DNA of 64,000 bases from Eumeta japonica (GCA_005406025.1 BGZK01000101.1:62001-126000); one strand, 5' to 3'; positions 22,881-35,744 are shown, counted from the first letter of the stretch. Notes: generated by a model not told the origin, from the sequence alone. Numbers and translations are program-made.

Positions 22881-23936
22881 ATCAATAGATCAAAGTGGAG
22901 AGCTTAATGTTTAAATTTCTTAATACTGTAACAAGTGCCATGTAGGACTATAAAAAGCCAAAATATATGTAAACTTATTTTGTTGTACTCGTTGTAAGTT
23001 TAACCGAACGTGTTCTAGTGAGGAATGATTGACCAACATTTTCCATCTCACTCTTTAACGTCATTGTGTGACGTCAAATTGACACAGAAATTAAGGTTGT
23101 AAGAGACTTGCGACTATGCGACTGTTTTGGAATATGACCTTGGGTATATGTTTAATTATTACTTGTGTCTTAGACTTAATAAAGTCAAATGACGACGTTT
23201 GTTTTTTGCAGAATAATAGTCTTAGATTTAGAATCACTAGTAACATTTCTTCAAAATGTATTTATTTTTCTATATTATTAAAATTAACCCTTTCTGACGT
23301 TGTAATTATAGCATATGAATGCTAATATGTGACGCAATAACGTTTTTTGAACACACATAGAACTTGTAAAACGTTGTCTATGAGAAAAAAAGAAAATATA
23401 TATATATATATATATATATATTCAGCAGTTAAATAGATTAAAAAATAATTCAGCTAGACAAAGCTTTAATTATTTAATAAAATTGTCGTAGAGTTTATTA
23501 CTTAGTAAGCAAGAATAATAACTGTTTTATTCCAATAAATTATCTCTATATTTTAGATTATAAGAAATCTTTATAAATTAAACATTTGCTGCTTATGAAT
23601 CATATTAAATTAAACGATTTTAGTAAGCATACTATGATACTACAGGTAGAGTGCTAACTTCGATGAATTTGTCTTTAAAATAAATATTTGAAAGCACTTT
23701 TGAAATTGAATGAATTACTTTTTGCTCAGCTAAATAAATAAAAATAATTTGTCCTCCCCCACAACTTGATACCTCTTTGAAAGTAATTGACATATAGAAT
23801 GGATTCTATAATGCATTTTTTCTTAAATATACATAATTTCCTTCGTTTAAAAGAACTTTGCAAAGTAATTATTACAAAAAAATATCGTTGAAAATATGCT
23901 TATAAATAATAAAAAATAATGTAGACACAACCCTAA
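22881..23936. other. AT-rich stretch with microsatellite
   Basis: AT-rich. Holds the (AT)n run listed at 23395-23421. The 69-codon frame at 23116-23325 (+) starts with a hydrophobic leader-like MRLFWNMTLGICLIITCVL, but the body is AT-driven and matches nothing. Confidence 0.45.
23395..23421. repeat. (AT)n microsatellite
   Basis: An uninterrupted run of about 13 AT units. Confidence 0.95.
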
Positions 23937-24030
23937 TAAACGATCGCCAAAGGTGCAAGCGCGGGCGCGATTGGATGATCGGCCGCGCGGCATGCTGCAG
24001 CGCGGTACCTACGCGTTAGCTGTTCTAAGG
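23937..24030. other. GC-rich island
   Basis: Contains gcgggcgcgattggatgatc, then cggccgcgcggcatgctgca. Short, with no supported frame. Candidate non-coding element. Confidence 0.25.
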
Positions 24031-25504
24031 TTGTCAATACATTTCTACGTTGATGTTCCAAGCTATTTTTCTCAGAAACGGTTACTTCAATGACAATGAT
24101 TTCTTTGGAAAAATTGTATAAGTAGAGGTGATTATGAATAATTGCGAAAAAGTGCATAATGAAATTCACCTATATACTAACCGTGCGGTTGCGATATCTG
24201 TGTAAAGTCTAAAATAAAGGTTATATAGTTAAACATGTTTCGTTCAAATAAATATATTTAATTTTGCGTACATGTTAACAAAAATGTTAAGCTGGATATA
24301 ACTTGATGAATATCGTATTTATTGAAATATTATAATAAAAATGGCACCAACTAATAGAGATTTTGAAGAAAAATACGAATATGCAACACATTTATAAACT
24401 TTTAATACGAAAAAGAAACGTTAAACAAAAGTTAACAGAACTCGTGTTACGAAAGGAACGCCTATTTCAACCAGTTGTCTGATGCGAGCTACGGAGAGCG
24501 GAGACGCTCGGAAAATCAAGGCGCATGTCGCATACTAAATATGAGTATATATGGTTATAAATATAAGTAATGCGTTACCTTCAATTAGATACATACTGCT
24601 AATACCCGTACTGAGGTTAATAAACTGACTATATTACGAGGGAGTACATATTTGAATAAGCCAATCAACGCAAACGTTCTCAATACCCGAATGCCAAGCT
24701 CGAGGAACTTCATACTGCCTATAGCTTTTACACGTATCAACATCTGTGAATAGAAAAAAAAAATGGGTCATCATAAAGAACTTTTTACTCATTCTGTGTT
24801 GAAAAGATCGTGGGCACCCACGTCTTTTTCCTCGACAGTGGGAAGATTAAAACTTGCCACAAGAAGAAATATTAAAATACAATTTTAAATTTAAAAAGAA
24901 TTCGTATTCGATAAAAACTTCAGAGTTTCTAACACAGATTGAAAATACCTGTACTTTTTAAGTGAACGAAACTAATTATAGACCGTAAGACGAAAATAAT
25001 GAGTTCATAAAGAATAATGAAAAAAAAAAATAATAACATTTCTAATAAATCTATTAAATGGATTGGAAGGTAATATAATATAACGAAATCCTCGTTCTGT
25101 TAACTCTGGTGCATAACATCAAGATAATAATGTAATTAGCCAGTTGTCGTCAGCTCTAATAGGCAAAATTGAAATAACGAGTTAAAATCGGCATAACAGT
25201 TAAATGTCGACATTTACATTGACCAATACACAGAAATACCATATAAGCAGGGATAGGACTCGCAACCAGAGGGTTCTGTATAAACTTATTTACGAATACA
25301 GACATTTCAGCCAACAAGAGTTTGGACGATTTTTGCTTATTTTCGATATCGATACCGGCGAGATATTGGTTTTTGAAATTCCGTAATTTTTATTAAAAAA
25401 GAAACATCAATATTCGAATTTAAAAAATCTTAAATTTTCATAACGGGCATTTAAGAAATTTTCTATACTCTAGCTGCATATAGTTTAGTTTGAAATCATA
25501 AAAA
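24031..25504. other. AT-rich stretch, nothing recognised
   Basis: AT-rich DNA. A slightly GC-richer patch lies at 24480-24535. Frame 25204-25386 (+) is short and unrecognised. Confidence 0.45.
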
Positions 25505-25855
25505 ATATTTTTTATACGATGTAATTACAGAGCAACGATGCTTGGGATTTTTTCTTTTACTTGCACTGAGAGACATTGTTCCATACGAAATTTTAAAGTC
25601 CAAGAAAAGAACATTATAGGTTTCGATTTATTTGCGAGGGTCCACATAGAAGGCAAAAACTTTCGTATTTTTTTATTGCGTAGACCCAGAATTTTGACTT
25701 TTTTACCACTCTAAGGGACCACAGACTTGAGTATTTGACATTGATTTCAACTTGATAACTTTATGAAGTTCTGAGGCAATGGATTTTGACGGGCAGACGG
25801 ACAACGAAGTGATCCTATAAGGTTTCTTTTGATGGTTCAGACTCTTAAAAAACTA
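25505..25855 (-). repeat. Lepidopteran repeat (ggttctgtac family), copy 2
   Basis: On the minus strand from about 25855 the order is a gaaaccttataggatcactt block, a gttgtccgtctgcccgtc block, gttgaaatcaatgtcaaata, and caaataaatcgaaaccta. This is the same order as the copy at 8292-8610. Non-coding. Confidence 0.6.
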
Positions 25856-26499
25856 CTTTTTCATCGAATTTACTAGTATATTTAGCCACAGTACAGCGTT
25901 AAGTACTAAAAGTACACATATTGGTAAAGTATAGAAATTACAAGGCCTTTTACAAAAAGTTCCACCAAAGTTAATTCATACTTATTGATTTACACAAATA
26001 GAAGTAGTGTTCTAGACATATTGTTAAGTGCGGACATCATTCCGATATTATCTAAGTGAAACAAAACTAAGTATCAAAAAAGCAGCAAAAGATAGTTTCA
26101 TCTTTGATATATTCTATTATTTAACATTTTCTCTAAACTAAAAAAAACTAAACTTAAATTTTGCTGAAACTTAATCATACAAAAAAATATTATTTTGGCG
26201 CGATCATTTTTTCCAGGCAAAGCAATGCAAATAAAAACATCTAAAGAAAATAAAGCTAATACGGATATTAATATTTGTTTTTTCCTTTTTTTCATATTAT
26301 AATTATTCATTAATGTGTTTACACTTATAAATAAAAAAAATATAAAAGCCTCTAAGGCCATTACGTTATTAAATTTCACGCGTATTACTAAAAAAATGGG
26401 AGTTTTAACAACGATAAATGCTTACCATAATAAAAACAATGCGGTTGTTACAATTACATCTTAAAGTAAATGCTAAAAGCCTTTTGTAAACCTTCGATC
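25856..26499. other. AT-rich stretch, nothing recognised
   Basis: The 93-codon minus-strand frame (26098-26379) is Lys/Phe/Ile-rich, as expected from AT-rich DNA, and is not accepted as a gene. Confidence 0.5.
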
Positions 26500-26775
26500 C
26501 ATCTTTGTATCACATTAAAGGCTATGGAACAACCGCCCGCCTTTGCTTTTGTAGCTTTGTGTCGAGCTTTTTTTTTTCGTTAGAAACGTTAATTTTCTAT
26601 GGCTTAGCCCGCCTTTGCCGCCGCAACATGAATATTTCCCAAATTAAACTTATTACGTTTATTTGCTTTCCGCTCCTGGGGCGGCGCGTGCACAATGACA
26701 GAAGTGGGGTCGCCGTACCTTCGCCTGAGCGGGGACAATAGGGCCGTTGTTACCTTTGTGCGGTCTGCAATACCC
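26500..26775. promoter_or_regulatory. Candidate regulatory island with TCF/Sox-like words
   Basis: A balanced-to-GC-rich block with a 12-bp direct repeat gcccgcctttgc at 26535-26546 and 26607-26618. The second copy overlaps gccgccg (26617-26623), which fits the helper-site consensus known for Drosophila Pangolin/TCF. CTTTGT-type words occur again at 26503, 26556 and 26753, and acaatagg (Sox-like) at 26735. No protein-like frame stands out. The enhancer role is inferred. Confidence 0.35.
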
Positions 26776-28261
26776 TACTAGCGTAAACACCTTTAAGTTT
26801 GAATTCGGCAACTCCCTAAAACAACCCAAAGGAGAGTATTAGGACCTAATATGAGAACTTAAAAAGAATGCGGGTTTCGGTAAGAACCAGTATTTTGCGT
26901 CGTAATATTGGTTAAGATAAAACATTGAGCAAATCGAAATCGCTGTGTGACCAGTACAATAGCAAATCAGTCATGACGTGACAGTCAAGAATTAAAATGA
27001 AAATATAAGAAATTTTCATTAATATTTTCAAATTATTTTTTAATGGTAATAATAATCAATATTTGATTCTCAACCACATTGGTGTATACAAAACAAATGA
27101 AGTCCGTTAAAAATAAATAAATGACCTCTTGGCGCTAAATGGTCCGAAAAGTTAAAAATTTTGGAAAATCCAAAAGTGCACGTCTTATAGTGGTCGTTCA
27201 ATTTTTACAAATATATATATTAGCACGAATGATTTTTATTGTCATTTGTGTACATTTATATAAGTCTATAAGTACATTATGAGTAACATGAAAAAATTTT
27301 AAATTCAAAAAATAGCTCGATTTTTATAAGGCGAGAGTAGAGCACTATCTACCTAAGCGCTCCACTTACGAGGCATGCAAAAATACAAAGTAACCTTGTT
27401 TCGTATTGTTTTTGCGAAAAATTTTAGTACTATAAAGCAGATTTTTCAGTAAGATTTTAATAAAAAAAAGCTGAGTTACATATTTGTTTATTATTGTGGT
27501 TATTATTTACTTTTATTATTTTTTGCGAATTATTTGCGAAGTAATTTTTCTTTTTTTTTTTGATTGTCACAGCAATAATTATTATAATTGTCAAATGTAA
27601 TCTGTATATGTGCATGAAAATACCGTTAGAAGACAGCTACTTATATATGTGTAGTACACGTAAACACTTTAAGTAATTATTTTGAAAATTCGTAAAGAAC
27701 GCGATTGTTTTATAACTTGTAATTTTTAACTATTTATAATACGCTAACATTAAATGTATGGTTCTGAAAAGGAATGTAAGTATTTTCAGCTGATTAATAC
27801 GCTAGTACGAATGATGGTATTGGCCGAGTTAGTGCTGTAAGTCCAAGTGCTGTAATTGGAAATTAAGAAAACCTATCGCCTAATTTAAATTCACACACAG
27901 TTACATTTGTTGGAAACTGCCTTATACCATACATGTATTTTCATGAAATACACGAGACCGTTGCCTCGAATTTCTTATATAATATCCTGGTCAGCAAGTG
28001 ATTATACTTCAATTACATCGAGAGATTTCGGGCTGTGCTCTCCGTTGAATGATTTATGGGCTATTTATTGCTCAACTTGACCGTTTTATTGACTTTTGGT
28101 TAAGAGGATTCATCACTCAAGAGAAGAGAGTAATAGTTTGAAATGAATCGATTTATCTATCAGCAGGAACAAAGTTTGATGAAAATGAGAAAGGCTTAAT
28201 ACTGAACGTAGCCACGTAGATTTCTTTCCAGGTCATAGATCTAATTTCACCAATATTATAA
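26776..28261. other. AT-rich stretch, nothing recognised
   Basis: AT-rich DNA with T runs near 27548. No gene or named repeat. Confidence 0.5.
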
Positions 28262-28660
28262 TTGTTTAACTTTCGTATTGTTTTGTTGCAGTATTTACCT
28301 TTTAAGAGAATGAGCGGCGAGCGAGAACGATTGAGGTACCTAGGAAACTTGGCCGTTTTTTCAGCGGACAGCGCTTTCGTTCGAGCACCCGAGCGGCGGC
28401 TCAGATCGGCCGGCGGTCTCGGGCCCCGCGGCCTACCTGCATTTCGGGCGGACCAGCAAATTGCTCTATTAATTTTAATCTGAGCAACGTCAGCGCTTGC
28501 GAATGGAAGCCATTAGCGGCGCCGGGAGGGCCGGCGGGCGGGCGTGCGGGGCGGCGCGGGGCGGTCGTGTGTCCTCACTAATGACGCGTCAGGTGCTACC
28601 GACAACCTGCTTCGGCGGGAGCCTCAAACTATGGGACCGCCTGCGGTATCAAATGTTAGG
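28262..28660 (+). other. GC-rich island with splice-like signals
   Basis: A frame of 73 codons (28262-28483) crosses an acceptor-like tattgttttgttgcag (ending near 28291), a donor-like gag/gtacct (near 28336) and a second acceptor-like ccgttttttcag (near 28362). Downstream lies a very GC-rich part, ggagggccggcgggcgggcg near 28533. The translated peptide (KRMSGERERLRYLGNLAVF) is not recognised. It could be a small exon, a 5' untranslated exon or a conserved non-coding island. Confidence 0.3.
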
Positions 28661-30769
28661 CGATGATGTTCGATGAAAAGGAAGCAGAAGAATTAATAAT
28701 TCTGCTATCGTCATTGCGGGCGTGACGCAGGTCCGCAGTCTCGTTGGCTACTTACTGAGCGCTAGCGAATTATAACCACGAATTGATTAGCTTTTGGCTA
28801 GCAAGATTTAAAAGAATATATGCTAAACAAAAGTACATTATCTTGTTTCGCGTAACTTTCCAAAAGTCGCAAGCGAATACTTTTACTTACATTCCATTAT
28901 TTTAATTCTAGACAAAGCTATTTAATGTAAAATGTAGACTTTTTAACGATTTCTCGTGTAGAATGTTAAGATATTATGACTCAGCGCACTAGATTCATTT
29001 AGAGTTATAACAATCAAAATCGTTGAGAATCATTATTAAAAGAATAATAATACAATTAAACCTGTACTTTTAAATTAATTAATTTAATTAAATTAATGTT
29101 CAAGCTTTCAATATGTTCTAACATTATTAACAAATCATATGAAATTAAAATGTTATCAAAGAAAATAACTAACATTGTAATGAACGAATAAATTAACTAT
29201 TCCATAACAAGGTATATTAAAAAAAAAAAATTATTTCGTGTCATAAAAAAAATAATTTATCGATTACTTCGATAAATTATTTTTTTTATTTGATTTTATC
29301 ATTTTATTAGCTGTTCTGGAATATTTAGAGTAATTCTGAAGTTCCCTAAACTCAACAAACATTCCAACAAGCTCAGACTTGTAGGTTTACCGCGAACTAG
29401 CGGTTTGTTTGGTCTCCTTCCAGACTTCAAAGCGAAAAGCAGATGTAAAGGAGCTTATTGCTTTTTAATTTGACAAGGCCTTCAGAACAAGTGCACATTC
29501 TTAATATATTAACAATTCCAAGACAGAAATATATTCGTAACACTAGTCTGTGGTTTCGTATAACGAGATTGTATTACGCTGCCGCTTTGAATTTCATTCA
29601 AATTAGTAACTATTGTTGAACAGCTGGGAATTCCAGAAGGAAAACGAGGTATATGTTAACAAATACAATATAGATACTCGTATATTTTATATAACACAAA
29701 CAGAAAATATATTAATTATAAATATCTATGGAAACATCTAATGGTAAATACATACAAACGTGTGTGCCGAAGCGCATGTCACAGTCGAAACACGTAAACG
29801 GCGTATTACTAAGGCGGATAATTCCATCACGGACGAGATGTAAATGCCAACAAGTTTCTTTCATAAGCGTCACGGACTGAACAACACGTGGCGTGTTCAA
29901 TGCGAATTTGTTTAGGCATATACCGCTATATACTGCTTTGGTTACGTGGAAAGTTTTTATGCATTAATGATTCAGAGTAATGATAAAAAAGAGGATAGAC
30001 ACAAGTTTGATTCGCGGTGTGATTCAAATTAATTCATTATTACTTTTATGGGAAATATGTAATTTAAATAATGTCGTTATGCTGTGAAGTTTAGATGAAT
30101 TTGTGTTAAGCAATTTCAATCTACTGTGAAGGAAATTCATTTAATGTAACACAATTCTCATAATTTTCCTTCGATCCACACCGTATTGTCTATGTTCGTG
30201 ATTTTTTTTTTTATTCTATTAAATGATTTTTTTCGGATACAAGTTCGGCGACAGCAGTCTTTAAGTGTTATTTTCGGGAAATTGCTGAAAATGTAAACGT
30301 CAAATAACTCTATTTGACACTATGTATCATAAGGACAAACTTTTTTTTTGTATCCTTTTGAGTTTTATATAAATAATCATTAAAGTCGCAATTACGATTT
30401 TGTAACATTTTGTTAAAAAATCTATTTAGCATAATTGGGGAAACTTTTAATAATTAGAATCAATGTAATTAGAAAAATTTTCTTCACATACATACACGTA
30501 TAAAGACAGAATGACGGACGAGTTAGCAATCCGAAATTGTTTCCAGATATTTTTTTTAGCGTCGGGTACGATACATTAAAACAAGGTTTTATGCTCAACT
30601 ATATTATGGTAGCGTGTGATAGATCTATACAGACCTAATGTCGTCGAAGGTTGTAGGGGGGCAGAAAACTATCATCGCAAATACGGAAGATATCGAGGCA
30701 TACGTCGTACAACAGTAAGGCAATATATTTATGTGGAACTTCGGAACATTTCTGTGAGCCGTATATAAC
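28661..30769. other. AT-rich stretch with hairpin
   Basis: AT-rich. The perfect hairpin at 29243-29289 is listed separately. Frame 29712-29900 (-) matches nothing. Confidence 0.5.
29243..29289. repeat. Perfect 21-bp hairpin
   Basis: Arms 29243-29263 and 29269-29289 are exact reverse complements around a 5-nt loop (ttact). The inner part of the arm is ataatttatcga. It is AT-rich and ends in an A run/T run, so it could be a foldback tip or a strong Pol II pausing or terminating structure. No known RNA matches. Confidence 0.8.
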
Positions 30770-31010
30770 ACCGGGTACACAGTCGACGATGCAAGTCGAG
30801 GCGCGCCGTCGAAGCCGCGCTAAGTCGCTCCCGAACAAAAATGCACTCACTGCGAGAAAGCTTAAGTAAATCCCCGCCGAGCGAGAGTAGGTATTGGTTA
30901 ATCTACAATTGAAAGCGCACGGCGCGGGGGGCACGCGGGGCGGGCGCGCGTGTAGCGCGTCACGTCCGCGGGGTCGGGCCTGCGCCCGCGATCCGGTCTA
31001 GTGATTGCGT
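30770..31010. other. GC-rich island
   Basis: Starts gatgcaagtcgaggcgcgcc and peaks at gcgcggggggcacgcggggc near 30921. A 99-codon minus frame overlaps (30635-30934) but is unrecognised. Candidate conserved element or exon. Confidence 0.3.
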
Positions 31011-31214
31011 ATACCTTGAAAATTATTTATTAAATTCCAGAAAGGTGCGATTTCGTAAAGAAATTCATTTATGTCTACGATAGTGTATTTTTGTGTTGTT
31101 TCAGAATTAAATTGTTTTAATCAGTTTTGTACAGTACTATTTCAAATTGCTATGTCTATTTAATTTAGTTCCTGTCCATTGCTACTAGCAGAACGCATCC
31201 TGTTAATATTGTAA

Positions 31215-31500
31215 AAATACGAAAGTTTGTGACCATAGATGGATGTTTGTTACGCTTTCACGCAAAAACTACTGAACAGATTTTGATACAACCTACTTCA
31301 TACAATGTAATTTACATATAAACTATAATTTATAGAATACGTTTCGTTTGCTGTTTCGCTCCCGTGAATTTGGAAGACTTCTTTATTTATACCGAGTAGT
31401 TACAAGAAAAACCAATTTTGAATTTCAATATCGGTTCGGAATCTTCTACATCACTTCTACTATATCGTTCTCATTAAAATATAGAAGAATCATCCGTGAT
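31215..31500 (+). repeat. Lepidopteran repeat fragment (acgcaaaaactactgaac type)
   Basis: Begins aaaaatacgaaagtttgtga and contains gttacgctttcacgcaaaaa then ctactgaacagattttgata. This is an often-seen repeat in moth and butterfly genomes. The far end is diverged. Non-coding. Confidence 0.55.
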
Positions 31501-32939
31501 AGAATCAGTATAATACATTTTGTGTAAAAACTACTTTAAGCTTCATACGGTTTTTTGTATCAATTTTAGGTATCAATCTTTATTTGCGACTTCTACTGCA
31601 TGTACTCGGAAAGAAGTTATGTTCCATGATTCCGAACCCAAAATCGGTATGGGAGTTTCCATGTGGAACGTTCACCAGCACGATATTTACATGTTTACCA
31701 GTTTGCTAAGTTAAAGTTGCTAAACTAAGTTATTTGTATGTAGAGGGTTAAAAGGTAGCAAGCGTTTTATTCCGGATGCTCAGAAGCGAGCCTATTAAAG
31801 ACGCATGATGGTGGGTTCTGCAGTCTTGTCTACAATACAACGAAATTTTTGAAGGCTTTTATTCGAAAATTTCTTTGTATGCGGATCCCAACCCTTACCG
31901 GACCATCGTGAAGCGGCTTAAAGCCAAACTAAAATGAAAAAAAAAAACAAAGGGAAGCATGTCTCAGCATTGGGACATTCAACAATTACGAGAGAAAACT
32001 TAAATAGAGTAGTTTACTATTTTTTTATATTACCACATTTAAAGCTTTTTTAATTTGAATAAGAGTGTAGTGAAAAAGTTTCTTTTAAGATTAAACAAAT
32101 ACCTGAGTAACGACCGTTTTAACTTACTAATTAGATAGAAAAGACTCAAGTATTCTGTGACGTCATTGTTTACTAGCGACATATACAATAGTTTAAAATA
32201 CCGTATGACAAAGAAGAGATAGCATAGGATTTTTGATAGTTTATAGTTTATTGCATTTTTAACCGATTTTAATTTTCACTTAAGTATCATGTCTAATATT
32301 CATCTCGCATAATTCATCAACAATTAGAATATTTTAAATGTCTGTAAACTACTCTATTAACTATGCAACAACCTTTAAATATTAACGAGATCGGTATTTG
32401 ATAGATATTTTTATTTGCCACAATTTTTATCTTGAATATGTACTAAGCAGCATCAAAAATGTTCAATACAAATCTATATTATGTTATGTATTAGGCGATG
32501 TTTACTTATAAATATATTGTATACTTAATGAGTTGTATCAGTGTTAGTATGCTACAGAACTTACAGTTTTCGTACCAAATTAGTACTTGTCCAGTATTAG
32601 CAATGCCTGTTAGTACAAAAGCTCAATCGACTGACACGCAAGTTATATAGAAAAGTATCAACATTAAATTGCATGCGACCAGGTGGCAAAGTCTCGATAA
32701 GTCAACACGTATATTTTGTTCATTTCAATAATCAGAATCTAAAGTTAATAACCAATTTATTCTTATACTAATAACATAAATTCCCTTTATACAAGTAAAT
32801 AACGAAAGCATATTTATGTTGTTTCGTCGAAAACAAAAGCAACGAAAAAAGACTGACTGTATACCGCCGCGCAGGATTAAGCGATATGATATATTTTAGC
32901 AAAAGGAAATAAAAGCTGACACTATTTGTCAGAACATTT
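31501..32939. other. AT-rich stretch, nothing recognised
   Basis: Short frames at 31520-31714 (+) and 32768-32980 (-) have no recognisable family. No repeat named. Confidence 0.5.
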
Positions 32940-33140
32940 GCTATTAGCGCCGATACAAAGAGTTTCCCCGTGGAATACAAGCCGAGACGCTCGACTCGGG
33001 CGCGAAAGATTTTAGGTACAATTAGTGGCCGGGCGACGCGAGCGTAAATTAATTTTCTTAGCCGCTAGCCTTCCAGGTAGGGTCTCGCTATTGCCTCGAG
33101 ATTCCTTAGTTTGTGGCTAGTATTCCTTAGTTGTTGCGAG
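32940..33140. other. GC-rich island
   Basis: Contains gagacgctcgactcgggcgc and gtggccgggcgacgcgagcg, then taaattaattttc. The word attccttagttkgtkg occurs twice near 33101 and 33121. Candidate non-coding element. Confidence 0.3.
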
Positions 33141-33769
33141 CTCTATATTATCGCATTAGTTTAAGCTTGAGTCGATTTTCATTTCGTCTTTGTGACCGTT
33201 TTTTATTTATTTATTCATGTATAAAAAAAAAGTGTGCGTGTATTAGTGTACACACGTAAGAAGTGAAACTTCTTTATGACATCATTTTTAGAAAAATGAT
33301 TTACTATTCACAACTTCACAGAAATTGGTTGAATAAAGCTAAATTAGATAAATTTTATGCAAAAGGCTTTTATTATCATAGACATGGATACAAAAATAAT
33401 ACAATTATTTCACCTTTCTGCTACTAAGATTATAGCATTTCATTAATTATAATAGAATTATTACTATTATTGTTATCGTTATTATATATTTTTGTAATTA
33501 ATGGCTCAACTCACTGATATTTACAATCAAAAACTAAAGTTAACCTCAAATAACCTTAAAAAAAAATAAATACCGTAATCACACCCACGTGTTGAATGTA
33601 TTAAAAAAAAAGGTTTAACTACTTACTTCTGTTAGAAATCCACTGGAATTAGAATAAATATCTTTTATTCTTTTTGCCAATAACTTTATAAAATTTTTTT
33701 CGCTAATCACTTAATTGAAATATTATTTTTTACGTCACTACTGAGGTTCAGAAATAGAAATGTTCAGAG
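33141..33769. other. AT-rich stretch; retroelement end motif near 33253
   Basis: AT-rich. At about 33258-33279 gaagtgaaacttctttat is the reverse complement of the word at 34184-34201 in the retroelement tail downstream, suggesting an end fragment in opposite orientation. Nothing else recognised. Confidence 0.4.
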
Positions 33770-33967
33770 TTTCATGTAGGAGACTTAGTAATGGTATATG
33801 TACCTAGAAAGGTGATAGGTAAAACTTTTCAATTAATGCGATGTTATAAAGGGCCATATAGAATTGTAGGAAAATTATCGAACTCTACATATAAAATCGA
33901 GTCACTCAATGAAAGAATGTGACATATAGTTCATGTATGTCGGTTGAAAAGGTTTCAACTTAGATAA
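33770..33967 (+). pseudogene. Ty3/gypsy integrase C-terminus
   Basis: The frame beginning at 33770 reads HVGDLVMVYVPRKVIGK, then YKGPYRIVGKLSNSTYKIE, then HIVHVCRLKRF and a stop at 33965-33967. This is the integrase C-terminal (GPY/F-type) module that ends the pol polyprotein of Ty3/gypsy retrotransposons. One in-frame TGA interrupts it (after NERM, near 33920). No gag, protease, reverse transcriptase, RNase H or integrase core lies upstream, so only the tail remains. It does not encode a working protein. Confidence 0.85.
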
Positions 33968-34205
33968 TAGGAAAATGTAATATATACAAACTGTAAATAG
34001 ATCTAGGGTGTTGACAAAAAGTATATGTGACAGGTGGCCTTAGTAACAATTATGTTTATGCCACGATGACATTAATAACATTGGATAAATATGGCGCGTA
34101 ACGGAAAAATGTTACCCAGAAATAAAGAAGGCGCGTAACAGAAAAACGTTACATTGCTATAAAATTCCTCCCATACGCCGATAAAGAAGTTTCACTTCAA
34201 AAAAA
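33968..34205 (+). mobile_element. Probable 3' untranslated/LTR part of the gypsy element
   Basis: Directly follows the integrase stop. It contains two copies of ggcgcgtaacggaaaaatgtt or its variant (34093-34115 and 34130-34152, differing at about 2 of 23 positions) and ends ataaagaagtttcacttc. I recall this ending from lepidopteran gypsy elements. No partner LTR is found in the window, so LTR limits are not defined. Confidence 0.5.
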
Positions 34206-34635
34206 AACAGTGTTTTTAATTATTTTAAACAACGTAACGTAACGTAATTTAGATCATTCAAATCTTGACCCTAGACGAAACGACCAATAGCTTTTTGAAA
34301 CAAGCCAAATTAAATCAACTCCCTGCGTGCCCAAGAACGCAAAGCGGTTCTGGACGTACCGCCGCAACAGCGACCACAATCTCGACCTCACAACCAACCT
34401 CAGAACAATGTGAGAGGTGAGCCTCTACAGTGGTATTATACAAAGTTGTAGCAACATAAGCTACATATCCTAGAACTAATAATCCTTTTATTCTCAAAGT
34501 AGTTAAGCGATTTCCGATTCCAATTATTTTTCAAACAAAAAAACGTAAACGCAACCTGATTGTCGATCAGAAACTGTCTTATTCATTTTATAAAAAGACC
34601 TAATTGTTTATCGCTTTACTTTATCTTGTTTAAAC
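34206..34635. other. AT-rich stretch, nothing recognised
   Basis: The 60-codon minus frame at 34315-34497 is unrecognised. No motif. Confidence 0.45.
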
Positions 34636-34770
34636 ATAGAACGCCCACTGCTGGACATAAGACATCCACATATTTCTCCGTAACCATCAGACCGTAACCA
34701 ACGTCGGCCTGCGACCTTCATCAGGTCTTTAGACCACCTAGTCTCTATTTCGTCCATATTTCATTGGTAA
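34636..34770 (-). mobile_element. LINE 3' end fragment (RTE-like)
   Basis: Starts gaacgcccactgctggacat and continues with atccacatatttctccgta and gcgaccttcatcaggtcttt. It is the same 3' terminal region as in the LINE at 5862-6575 and in the same orientation, but too short to read as protein. Confidence 0.6.
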
Positions 34771-35744
34771 CGCTGGTACTACTCCTCCAAAAACCGAAAG
34801 AGTCAGTACATCAATATTCGCTTACTAGCTCAGTTTGCGAAAAGAGGAAAATATCAGCCAAAAAATGACAACATTTACTAAATCTTACCTTTAGAAGTTT
34901 AAGTAGTATATTAACGCTTACAAAAAATTTTATTGTGAAAGCAATCTATATTTATGCTACTTGAGCACTACATAAATTACTTAATAAGACGTATTCTTTG
35001 TATTAAAAATGTATTTTATTCGCAATCGAATTGTATTATTCTCTACAAGTTTTGTCTTATAACTTAATATTAATTGTATTATTTAACGTCAATTATTATT
35101 GATAGACGAAGCAGTGTTACAGTGAAACACCACGAATCGCTCTGCAGTGTTTTCTTTCAAATTGCATTAGTTACTGCACAAAATGAGGCTTATGCGGTAC
35201 GCTTCTCATCGTGTTTTCGTAGGCTGCGACATCTGCGAATAGGTGTCTAGATATCTTCAAAGACCAGCCAGTTCGCTAAAGTGATGCCGTAGACAATGCT
35301 TAATGCATTTCTTGTACGTCATCAGAATCATCTGAAAAATTGTCTAGCAAATCGTTATATCCTTATTGAACAACATGTTTACTTCTTTAAGGTTAGTTAT
35401 GACTATTTAATTAGATACTGTTATTATATATATGATATATAAAGTATGTAACTACCACATGAAGATAGGTATAATGATAAATAATTTTTTACTTGTCGGA
35501 TGGTTTTGCTTCTTGTAAAACAGTTTAAAAACTGTACATATTATAGTTTAAAGATAATTCTGAACATATAAGAGAATTGTAAACCCATTAAAATATGTTC
35601 AGACATATTTGAACACCACACGAGGGATATGCGTTTTTCTTTTCAATATAATAATTGATTATTCAGTAGGCGTACAAAAGGTGTTGTCGAGAGCTAGTTT
35701 ATTTCGCCTTCTTTAAAAAGTAAGGGCACAGGATTTCCAGGACA
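34771..35744. other. AT-rich stretch, nothing recognised
   Basis: AT-rich; a balanced patch at 35110-35300 has no recognisable frame. Confidence 0.5.

Noticed and set aside
26098..26379. 93-codon minus-strand frame with hydrophobic stretch
   Set aside because: Residue usage follows AT-rich DNA; no domain or codon-position bias.
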